This document shows, in pieces, positions 8,396 to 14,622 of a stretch of 23,050 bases of DNA. Source of the DNA: JBFXAM01 sp050184295 (GTDB taxonomy: Bacteria > Planctomycetota > Phycisphaerae > UBA1845 > Fen-1342); the NCBI GenBank assembly GCA_050184295.1, contig JBFXAM010000069.1:1-23050 (forward strand), in the 5' to 3' direction. The stretch's first letter is position 1, and each line of letters starts with the position of its first letter. The position numbers and the translations under genes were made by a program. The notes under the pieces were generated by a model. The model saw nothing but the letters and a program-made list of their open reading frames with translations, ran no database searches and had not been told where the DNA came from.

Positions 8396-8971
8396 ATGAT
8401 GCACGCAACCATCACCCTCACGACCGCTTGCGAATTCACATCCGCCCGCTGCGCGGTGGACGCCTGGCTTGCGAAGCGCGAAGGCCGCGGCGCGATCGCG
8501 CTGCAGGGCAAGTACTACACCGTCGACCGCGACGAGCTCGACGGGCTCGAGCAGGCCGGCGTGCCGTTCTATCACCTGGGCGTCGCGGCGCGCGCGGGCT
8601 GCGCGACGATCGTCTCAATTCCGGTGAACCAACCCGAATCCGAAAGGACCAGCGATGTCTGCACACACCATGATCCCGCTCGCCGCCTTGAAGATGAACG
8701 AGACGCCCCGCTGGGCGGGCACGGGCTGCCCGGAGCGGCTGGCGCTGGCCCGGGTCGAATGCCGCGCGGCGCTGGTCGCGGACGGCGCGCACGATGCCCT
8801 GCGCAGCCTACGCGACAAGCTCGACGAGGCGCTCACGCGGCTCGCCGCGGCGGCAACGCTGAAGGAAGCACGGCTGGCGTTGAGCTGGCTGCGGCGGTTG
8901 TCGACCTGGGACGACATCCAGGCGGCGATCGAAGCGCTCGACGCCTATGCCGCGGCAGTCGAGACGTTTGA
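8396..8971 (+). CDS. Small hypothetical protein, real C-terminus uncertain (probably ends near 8640)
   Basis: The ATG at 8396 follows a strong Shine-Dalgarno (AAAGGAGG). About 80 residues look coding (CAVDAWLAKREGRGAIALQG, YYTVDRDELDGLEQAGVPFYHLG) with no family I recognise. The frame then runs on to a TGA at 8969-8971 and overlaps the next gene (8655-9047) by 317 bp. The last ~105 residues are Arg/Gly/Ala-rich and look like an off-frame reading of that gene. A one-base shift near 8620 would end the protein at a TGA in 'CCGGTGAACC', giving the usual small gap before the next gene. I therefore think the native product is 75-85 residues, and that the extension reflects a lost stop or an indel. 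Confidence 0.6.
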   Translation: MMHATITLTTACEFTSARCAVDAWLAKREGRGAIALQGKYYTVDRDELDGLEQAGVPFYHLGVAARAGCATIVSIPVNQPESERTSDVCTHHDPARRLEDERDAPLGGHGLPGAAGAGPGRMPRGAGRGRRARCPAQPTRQARRGAHAARRGGNAEGSTAGVELAAAVVDLGRHPGGDRSARRLCRGSRDV

Positions 8972-9047
8972 CGCGGAGCTCGCCGCCGACGGCGCGGATG
9001 GTCGCTGCCGGCTGAGCTCGAACCCTAACGATGCGCAATCCAAGTGA
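8655..9047 (+). CDS. Hypothetical helical protein
   Basis: This encodes 130 residues from an ATG preceded by AAAGGA at 8-nt spacing. It is almost entirely amphipathic helix rich in Ala, Leu, Arg and Asp (ALRSLRDKLDEALTRLAAAA, LALSWLRRLSTWDDIQAAIE, ALDAYAAAVETFDAELAADG), compatible with a helical bundle or coiled coil. No family is recognised and no catalytic motif is visible. Its stop codon (TGA 9045-9047) overlaps the GAGGTG ribosome binding site of the next gene, so the two are probably translationally coupled. Confidence 0.65.
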   Translation: MSAHTMIPLAALKMNETPRWAGTGCPERLALARVECRAALVADGAHDALRSLRDKLDEALTRLAAAATLKEARLALSWLRRLSTWDDIQAAIEALDAYAAAVETFDAELAADGADGRCRLSSNPNDAQSK

Positions 9048-9054
9048 GGTGCTC

Positions 9055-9711
9055 ATGCCTGATCCCGATCGCTGTGCCACCGGCGGCTGCGGCCGGCCGG
9101 CGGCGATGACGTACCTGGGCCGCCCGCGGTGCCAGGAATGCTACGAACTCGAGGTCTCGGAAGAGGATACAACCATGACGACGAATGCGAATGCGACGTT
9201 GACGACGAAGAATGCAGACGCGAAGCGTGCAACAAAGACGACGGAACCGAAGGCGGTCAATCGGAATAAGTTCGCCAAGCAGGCGAAGGCTGCGAAACCG
9301 GCGAAGGACGTGAGCCCGACGAAGGACACGAAGCCGACGAAGAGCGCGAAGTCTGCGGACAGCGCGGGACCGGCGAACGGTGCGAAACCGGCGACCGGAG
9401 CGAGCCGGAAGCGCGGCCTGAAGCCGGCCGGGGCGGCGAATGCGAAGCGCACGAGCCAACCTGCCACCGCCGGCAAGCCAAAGCGCCGCAGCGCACTCGA
9501 CGCGGCGGCAGAGGTCTTGCGAAAGTCCAGCCAGCCGATGCGCGCGCAGGAACTGATCGCCGCGATGGCGGAGCAGGGTCTCTGGACGAGCCCGAACGGC
9601 AAGACGCCGCACGCGACGCTCTACGCCGCGATGCTGCGCGAGATCAACGACAAGGGCAAGGACGCGCGCTTCCGCAAGGTGGAACGCGGGCAGTTTGCAT
9701 ACGCCGGCTGA
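9055..9711 (+). CDS. HARE-HTH domain protein with zinc-finger-like N-terminus and histone H1-like linker
   Basis: The ATG at 9055 is chosen over 9031 because GAGGTG at 9046-9051 precedes it and it starts after the upstream stop. The protein has 218 residues in three parts. Residues 7-29 carry four cysteines (C7-x4-C12-x13-C26-x2-C29), a possible zinc knuckle. Residues ~45-144 are a Lys/Ala/Thr/Pro repeat (AKQAKAAKPAKD, TKDTKPTKSAKSADS), like histone H1 tails. Residues 145-218 are a HARE-HTH winged helix (ALDAAAEVLRKSSQPMRAQE through ATLYAAMLREI to FRKVERGQFAYAG), a domain known from RNA polymerase delta, ASXL and restriction systems. The protein probably binds DNA; regulator, chromatin-like or mobile-element accessory roles are all possible. 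Confidence 0.75.
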   Translation: MPDPDRCATGGCGRPAAMTYLGRPRCQECYELEVSEEDTTMTTNANATLTTKNADAKRATKTTEPKAVNRNKFAKQAKAAKPAKDVSPTKDTKPTKSAKSADSAGPANGAKPATGASRKRGLKPAGAANAKRTSQPATAGKPKRRSALDAAAEVLRKSSQPMRAQELIAAMAEQGLWTSPNGKTPHATLYAAMLREINDKGKDARFRKVERGQFAYAG

Positions 9712-9767
9712 GGCAAAGACGGCCGCACGCCGTCCGCCGACTGGGCGAACATCCCCATTCCTTCTCC

Positions 9768-9793
9768 GACACCTCGGGCGATGCCGGGGTGTC
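9768..9793 (+). terminator. Weak intrinsic-terminator-like hairpin
   Basis: GACACCTCGG and CCGGGGTGTC form a 10-bp stem (one G-T wobble) around a short loop about 57 bp after the HARE-HTH stop codon. Only a short T run (GTTTCGG) follows, so it is a weak terminator at best. Its position at the end of the small-gene run supports the call. Confidence 0.4.
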
Positions 9794-9837
9794 GTTTCGG
9801 CCACGCGCTGCGATGTCACATCCACGATCGCACACGC

Positions 9838-9841
9838 CTAA
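9838..9841. repeat. Target-site duplication CTAA, left copy
   Basis: CTAA directly abuts the left inverted repeat of the insertion sequence. The right copy is at 11402-11405. Confidence 0.75.
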
Positions 9842-11401
9842 CATTCCGATGCAGAACCCATTCGGCGGCGAGTTTCTAGGCCGCTTGTTCGCGCGGCGTG
9901 TTCCATTTCGGGAACAGCCGATGGCGCGCGAAGCGCAGGATGATTCGTCCGATCTGGCGCGCCCGGTCCGTCTGGCGCGTGAAAAATGCGCGCAGGGCGT
10001 CGGCCCAGCCGCGCGGCGTGCCGAAGCCGGTCAGCTTCCGCAGGATCAGGCCGAGATTGAAGCCGGCGGTGTGAATCAGGTAGCGTTTCGCGATCTTCTC
10101 GCGCCCTTTCAGCCAGACCCGCCGCATGCCGCCGTCGTCGAGCACGTGCTCAAAGCTCCGTTCGACGAACTGCCCGCGCCGCCGGTGCAGCGCTTTGCTG
10201 CGCCGCCCGCGAATCCGCCGGCGGTTGCGATAGACCGCGTCCTGCTCGGCCCGTTTGAAGTCCTGTTCCTGTCGCAACTCGGCGTTGGTCATGCCGCGCG
10301 TCGGCTTCGCTGTCCAGCACTGCCGGCCGCGGTCCGGCTCGGCGATGTAGCTGCGGATGTCCAGCGCTTCCAGATTCACCAATGTCTGCGCGCTGTGATA
10401 ACCCTTGTCCGGCACGACTTCGCGCACGCCCAGTTCGCGCGGATCGGCAACATCATTCTCGATGCAGGTCGCCGCCACGGCTTCGTCCGTGCGCACTTCG
10501 CACAGCGATTCGGCGGCTTTTTCCAGCGTGCCCCACATCGTGGTCGTGTCGCCCTGGTCGGCGTGATGAATCTCGACCGCGACGATCGCACCCGTCTGCA
10601 GATCGACGACGTGCTCGTTCTTGTACGCCAGATGCGTTCGCCCGTCCTTCATCTTCGCGATCTTCGCATCCGGATCGTGCGGGTTGAACCACTCGGCATT
10701 GCTGACCGTTTTGCCCTGGCGTTTGCGATCGAAGTTCGCCAGCTCCGCCGCCGTCGGCGTCGCCACGCCCGAGGCCTGCGCCAGTTCCGTGATGAACTCG
10801 TTGTACGTCGCGCCCGTGTCGCGCCGCACGATCGACTTCATCGCCGCGTCGGCTTCCAGCGTGCTGGCGTCGATCCCCAGCGGGCCGCCCGACAGCAGCC
10901 CGTGCTCGGCCAGCCGTTTGAGCACCCAGTCAAAGATGCTCTGATGCGTCTCCACGTCGATGCGGTTCCGCGTCCGCGACAAGCTCGACTGGTCCGGCGT
11001 CGCCTGCTCCAGCGGCAAACCCAGAAACCCCCGCAACGACAGCGAATCCGCACAACGCCAGGCAATCTCGCGCTCGCTATCGAGCTTCTCGAAATACCCG
11101 ATCAGCAGCATGCGGAAGTAAACCCCCGGCGCCACGCTCGGCCGACCCACGCCGGAGTAGAACCGCTCGCACGCCGACTCGGCGAACCGATCGAACTCCG
11201 CCGCCGCCAGGATGACGTTGAGCTTTTCGTAAAACGGATGCGCCGGCGCGGAGCGCAACGACGCGCGCGGAATCCAGAACTCCCCCTGCGCCGCACGATC
11301 CCGCCGACCCATCGCCATCGAATCGTCCTCCGTGACCAAACGCACCGCCAGTTTCGTTCAGACTTATGCGCGCGGCGTCAAGGGGGTTTTGCATCGGACT
11401 G
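9842..11401 (-). mobile_element. Intact IS1182-family insertion sequence (1560 bp)
   Basis: The left end (9842-9859, CATTCCGATGCAGAACCC) and the reverse complement of the right end (11384-11401, CAGTCCGATGCAAAACCC) match at 16 of 18 positions. The element is flanked by CTAA on both sides (9838-9841 and 11402-11405), a 4-bp target duplication. The transposase nearly fills it. Intact ends, an intact gene and an undecayed duplication suggest a fairly recent insertion. Confidence 0.88.
9876..11318 (-). CDS. IS1182-family DDE transposase
   Basis: This encodes 480 residues from the ATG at 11318, which follows GGAGG at 8-nt spacing; a GTG at 11345 in frame is less well placed. The N-terminal part is the DUF772-type domain of IS1182/IS5-like transposases (VGRPSVAPGVYFRMLLIGYF, FLGLPLEQATPDQSSLSRTR). 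The catalytic DDE residues are visible: Asp in PLGIDASTLEAD, Asp in VVPDKGYHS, and Glu in RRGQFVERSFEHV. An Arg-rich insertion (RRRIRGRRSKALHRRRG) precedes the Glu. Length matches intact family members and there is no frameshift, so it is probably active. It mobilises the surrounding 1560-bp element by cut-and-paste transposition. Confidence 0.93.
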   Translation of the reverse strand: MAMGRRDRAAQGEFWIPRASLRSAPAHPFYEKLNVILAAAEFDRFAESACERFYSGVGRPSVAPGVYFRMLLIGYFEKLDSEREIAWRCADSLSLRGFLGLPLEQATPDQSSLSRTRNRIDVETHQSIFDWVLKRLAEHGLLSGGPLGIDASTLEADAAMKSIVRRDTGATYNEFITELAQASGVATPTAAELANFDRKRQGKTVSNAEWFNPHDPDAKIAKMKDGRTHLAYKNEHVVDLQTGAIVAVEIHHADQGDTTTMWGTLEKAAESLCEVRTDEAVAATCIENDVADPRELGVREVVPDKGYHSAQTLVNLEALDIRSYIAEPDRGRQCWTAKPTRGMTNAELRQEQDFKRAEQDAVYRNRRRIRGRRSKALHRRRGQFVERSFEHVLDDGGMRRVWLKGREKIAKRYLIHTAGFNLGLILRKLTGFGTPRGWADALRAFFTRQTDRARQIGRIILRFARHRLFPKWNTPREQAA

Positions 11402-11405
11402 CTAA
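11402..11405. repeat. Target-site duplication CTAA, right copy
   Basis: CTAA directly abuts the right inverted repeat. On the minus strand it forms part of the TAG stop codon of the adjacent small gene. Confidence 0.75.
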
Positions 11406-11740
11406 GCCCAGTAGTAGTTCTGCCCGCGACGCGGCACGGTCGAGGGTTCATGCCCCAATACCCTTTGGTCACCGAAAGTGACCAAGCTGGTGCGATCATC
11501 GATCGGCGTCGAGCCAACGACGGCGACCGTGCAACAGACCGACGGCGGTGTCTTGCCCCAGCCGCAGCGATGCACGAGCACCGGCTGGCCGTTTGCCATT
11601 GCCAGAGCGCATAGTTTACCGATCTCCTCCGTGGTCGTAATCGATGCTAATGTGTCATCATCAAGCCAACTATTCGCCCACTGCTGGCGTGGGGCTTGTG
11701 GGTGGCGAACCACGACATGCAGGCTTTGTTGCGAATTCAT
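11402..11740 (-). CDS. Hypothetical protein, gene ends exactly at the IS insertion
   Basis: This encodes 112 residues from the ATG at 11740 (MNSQQSLHVVVRHPQ); an in-frame GTG at 11764 would add eight residues. No family is recognised. The composition is balanced and folded-looking, with two Cys-containing segments (LVHRCGWGKTPPSVCCTVAV) and a C-terminus ending GQNYYWA. The stop TAG falls in the CTAA duplicated by the insertion sequence; because that target is duplicated, removing the IS would leave the same stop codon, so the protein is intact. Any transcription past its end would now run into the antiparallel IS. It is divergent from the terminase large subunit gene and may share a control region with it. 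Confidence 0.6.
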   Translation of the reverse strand: MNSQQSLHVVVRHPQAPRQQWANSWLDDDTLASITTTEEIGKLCALAMANGQPVLVHRCGWGKTPPSVCCTVAVVGSTPIDDRTSLVTFGDQRVLGHEPSTVPRRGQNYYWA

Positions 11741-11768
11741 GGAGTCCACTCTCCCGTTCCCCACGAAT

Positions 11769-11792
11769 CAGCAGCGCCAAGCGACGCTGCTG
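11769..11792. promoter_or_regulatory. Hairpin in the divergent promoter region
   Basis: CAGCAGCG (11769-11776) and CGCTGCTG (11785-11792) form a perfect 8-bp stem with an 8-base loop. It lies 29 bp upstream of the minus-strand hypothetical gene. It could be an operator or a 5' leader hairpin. Confidence 0.35.
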
Positions 11793-11827
11793 CTGCGTTG
11801 TCACGTGAGACGGCTCCGTGACGTTCA

Positions 11828-11869
11828 CGAATCGATTGCGTTCGCCGGTCGGCCCGAATCGAATGCGTT
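11828..11869. promoter_or_regulatory. Pair of 15-bp direct repeats upstream of terL
   Basis: CGAATCGATTGCGTT at 11828-11842 recurs as CGAATCGAATGCGTT at 11855-11869, one mismatch in 15, start-to-start distance 27 bp. They lie in the 153-bp gap between the divergent small gene and the terminase gene, 25 bp before the terminase ATG. Two similar half sites in a divergent promoter suit a repressor or activator. The regulator is unknown. Confidence 0.45.
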
Positions 11870-11893
11870 GCCCGACCAGGTAGAATATAGCAC

Positions 11894-13900
11894 ATGACCG
11901 CGCTGCTTCACGACTGGCTCCCGGCCGAGCGCGCCGCCTGGCGTCCATTGGAGCGTCTGCAGCCCAGCGCCTGGGCCGAGCGGCACCGCGTGCTGACGCG
12001 GATGCAGTCGGCCCGCCCGGGCCCGTGGCGGAACGCGCATGCGCCGTACCTGGCGGGATTGATGGACTTCTGCGCGCGGCGCGACCTCGAAGAGCTGACG
12101 ATCGTGAAGGGCGCCCAGATCGGCGTCAGCGAAGCGGTCCGCAACGTCGTCGGCTACTACGCGCACCAGGAACCCGACCCGATCCTGCTCGTCCTTCCCG
12201 ATGAGCAGAGCGGCCGCAAGATCGTCGCGCAGCGGATCATCCCCTTGCTGCGCGACACCGCTTGCCTGCGGGCGCAGTTCACCAGCGCCAGCCGCGACAT
12301 CCAACTCCGCCACGTCACGCTCGCGAACGGCTTCACGCTGCGATTGGGCTGGTCCGGCAGCCCGGCGACGCTCGCCGCCGACCCCTGCCGCATCGTCATC
12401 AACGATGAAGTCGACAAGTTCCAGCCCTGGTCGGGCCGCGAGAGCGACCCGATCAGCCTCGGCTACGCGCGAACGCAGACGTACGAAGGCCGAAGACTCA
12501 TCATCAACATCAGCACGCCGACGACCGCGGACGGCCTGATCTGGCAACGCTACGAGAGCGCCGCGGTCCACTACCGCTTCGTGGTGCCGTGTCCGCATTG
12601 CCGCGAACACCAGCCGCTGACCTTCGGCCAGGTCCGCTGGAAGAAGTTCGACCTGGGCGACGCGATCCGCGAGGCCGCCGCGGTCGAGCACGAGCAGGCC
12701 GCGTGGTACGAATGCGCCCACTGCCGCGGCGAGATCGACGAAGACCAGCGCATCGCGATGATCCGTGCCGGCCGCTGGCTGGCCGCGGGCCAGACGTTGA
12801 GCAAAGAGGGCGTGCTGAGCGGCCGGCCGCCGGTCGGCCGGCGGGTCGCGTTGCACCTCTGGGCGGGCTATTGCCTGTGGATTCCGCTGTATCGCATCGC
12901 GGCCGAGTTCCTCCGCTGCAAGGACGATTCGCTGGCGCTGATGGGCTTTGCCAACAGCTGGCTGGGCGAGCCCTTCCGCCAGCAGATCGCGCATGCCAAG
13001 CTCAGCGTCTTCGAAGGCAAGTGCACCGCGGACGAGGCGCCGCCGGCGCGGGTCGTGCCGGATTGGGCGCAATTGCTCATCGCGACCGCCGACACGCAGA
13101 AGGACCACTTCTACTACATCATCCGCGCCTGGGGCGCCGGCTACCGCTCGCAGCGCATCGATCACGGCCTGGCCACGAGCTTTGACGAATTGCGCGAGCG
13201 CACGCTCGACGCCGTCTTCCCGTGGGAAGACCCGGGCCGCCCGCCGGTCAGCGTGCGCCTGCTCGGCATCGACTCCGGCGGCACGAACTCGCTGGCCGGC
13301 AGCCGCACGCACGAGGTCTACCGCTTCGCGCTGCTCGATCCGGCCCGCATTCGGGCGCTGAAGGGTGAGAGCCGCCCGAGCGATGTGCCGATCCGCACGC
13401 GGCGGATCACCTATCGCCCGCCCGGCGTGCAGATCGTGCCGTACCCGGTGTTCCTGACGCTGATCGACACGCAGCATTACAAGGATCGGCTGGCCAGCGC
13501 GATCGCGGCGCGGCTGCCGCACCATCGCCCTGCGCCGGCGACGACCGAATCCAGCCCGCCGAATGCGACCGTCGAGACGGTGCCGGTCGAGCAATGGTCG
13601 TTGAACGATGCGAACGACGCCGACTACAACCGGCAGATGACCAGCGAGCACAAGGTGCTGGTGCGCAAGGCCGGCGGGCGGCAGGTCGAGGCGTGGACGC
13701 CGATCTCGGCCGGGGCCGCGAATCACTACTGGGACTGCGAGGTCGCGCAGTTCGCGCTGGCCGACATGCTGCGCGCCGACCTGCTGATCGAGGCCGGGGC
13801 GCAGCGCCGCTCCTGGAGCGAACGCATCGTCCGGCGCGACCGCGGCGAGCGGCCGTGGATCAGCGTACGGAGCGATCGGCCGTGGATTACGCCGCGGTGA
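11894..13900 (+). CDS. Phage terminase large subunit, GpA family
   Basis: This encodes 668 residues, the usual length for lambda GpA-type packaging ATPase/nucleases. The N-terminal ATPase has a deviant Walker A (VKGAQIGVSE, ~71-80) and a Walker B with catalytic acid pair (IVINDEVD, Asp171-Glu172), followed by the coupling region NISTPTTADGLIW. Two CxxC pairs (CPHC 233-236, CAHC 274-277) form the zinc-binding insert seen in GpA relatives. The nuclease domain starts near 398 with acidic residues in TADTQKD (Asp400) and GIDSGG (Asp460). It should cut and translocate DNA into proheads together with a small subunit. The ATG has only a weak AGGTAG upstream. Unusually, no portal or capsid gene follows; an antitoxin/toxin pair comes next. 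Confidence 0.95.
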   Translation: MTALLHDWLPAERAAWRPLERLQPSAWAERHRVLTRMQSARPGPWRNAHAPYLAGLMDFCARRDLEELTIVKGAQIGVSEAVRNVVGYYAHQEPDPILLVLPDEQSGRKIVAQRIIPLLRDTACLRAQFTSASRDIQLRHVTLANGFTLRLGWSGSPATLAADPCRIVINDEVDKFQPWSGRESDPISLGYARTQTYEGRRLIINISTPTTADGLIWQRYESAAVHYRFVVPCPHCREHQPLTFGQVRWKKFDLGDAIREAAAVEHEQAAWYECAHCRGEIDEDQRIAMIRAGRWLAAGQTLSKEGVLSGRPPVGRRVALHLWAGYCLWIPLYRIAAEFLRCKDDSLALMGFANSWLGEPFRQQIAHAKLSVFEGKCTADEAPPARVVPDWAQLLIATADTQKDHFYYIIRAWGAGYRSQRIDHGLATSFDELRERTLDAVFPWEDPGRPPVSVRLLGIDSGGTNSLAGSRTHEVYRFALLDPARIRALKGESRPSDVPIRTRRITYRPPGVQIVPYPVFLTLIDTQHYKDRLASAIAARLPHHRPAPATTESSPPNATVETVPVEQWSLNDANDADYNRQMTSEHKVLVRKAGGRQVEAWTPISAGAANHYWDCEVAQFALADMLRADLLIEAGAQRRSWSERIVRRDRGERPWISVRSDRPWITPR

Positions 13901-13972
13901 GAGGCTTGCTCACGGTGACTCATCGGATATACAATGGGATACCTCTATCCACGGGAAGTCCGGAGGCCTGCG

Positions 13973-14200
13973 ATGGTCAAGACGCTCACGAAGCACGGCA
14001 ACAGCTACGCGCTGATCATCGACCGAGCCGTGCTCGATCTGCTGAAGATCACGCCCGAGACGCCGCTCGAGGTCAGCACCGACGGCCGGACGCTGACCAT
14101 CACCCCGGTCGCCGACCCGCAGCGCCGCGCGCGGTTGAACGCCGCGCTCGAAAAGACCAATCGCCGCTACGGGCGCGCGCTGAAGAAGCTCGCCGAGTAA
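13973..14200 (+). CDS. AbrB/MazE-type antitoxin
   Basis: This encodes 75 residues. The ATG at 13973 is chosen because CCGGAGG lies 5-11 bases upstream, whereas the earlier ATG at 13934 has no such site. The N-terminal swapped-hairpin fold of SpoVT/AbrB proteins is recognisable (MVKTLTKHGNSYALIIDRAV, then LLKITPETPLEVSTDGRTLT). The C-terminal ~30 residues are basic and helical, suited to neutralising a toxin. The gene lies 30 bp before a Doc-type toxin, so it is the likely antitoxin and autoregulator. Classical Doc partners with Phd; here the partner is of a different fold. Confidence 0.88.
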   Translation: MVKTLTKHGNSYALIIDRAVLDLLKITPETPLEVSTDGRTLTITPVADPQRRARLNAALEKTNRRYGRALKKLAE

Positions 14201-14230
14201 CGACGCGTTGTCGCCCGCGGATCATGCCCG

Positions 14231-14614
14231 ATGGCGCCGGACTTCCTGCAACTCGCGGATGTGCTCCTGATCCACGCCGATCAGATCGACCGCTACGGCG
14301 GCGAGTCAGCGGTGCGCGAGGTCGGGTTGCTCGAATCGGCAATCGCTCAACCGCGTGCGACCATTGAGGGCGCGTTCCTCCACCGCGACGTGTTCGAGAT
14401 GGCCGCGGCGTACCTCTTCCACCTTGTGCAGAACCACCCGTTCGTCGATGGCAATAAGCGAACCGGCGCGGCGACGGCGCTGGTGTTCCTGGAGCTCAAC
14501 GGCGTCGCGATCGAAGCGGATGAGGATGACTTCGCGGCGCTCGTGCTCGATGTCGCGCAGGGCCGCGCCGACAAAGCGCGGATCGCGGAGTACTTCCGCG
14601 CCGCGAGCGTGTAA
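14231..14614 (+). CDS. doc: Death-on-curing (Doc) family toxin
   Basis: This encodes 127 residues, the typical Doc length. The Fic/Doc catalytic motif is intact: HPFVDGNKRT at 69-78, with the catalytic His69 and the Asp-Gly-Asn-Lys-Arg set that marks the Doc branch (P1 Doc has HxFxDANKR). The N-terminal half has the expected helices (LLESAIAQPRATIEGAFLHR). P1 Doc phosphorylates EF-Tu and stops translation; the same activity is inferred here from the motif. With the AbrB-type gene upstream it forms a two-gene maintenance module next to the terminase. It ends 8 bp from the convergent methyltransferase stop, with no terminator visible between them. Confidence 0.92.
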   Translation: MAPDFLQLADVLLIHADQIDRYGGESAVREVGLLESAIAQPRATIEGAFLHRDVFEMAAAYLFHLVQNHPFVDGNKRTGAATALVFLELNGVAIEADEDDFAALVLDVAQGRADKARIAEYFRAASV

Positions 14615-14622
14615 ACGACACG

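Noticed and set aside
9789..11405. A 538-codon plus-strand frame through the insertion sequence
   Set aside because: It crosses both IS boundaries and is antisense to a transposase with an intact DDE set.
11825..13726. A 633-codon minus-strand open frame opposite the large terminase
   Set aside because: The terminase frame has clear motifs and family length. The antisense frame is Arg/Ala-rich with no recognisable domain.
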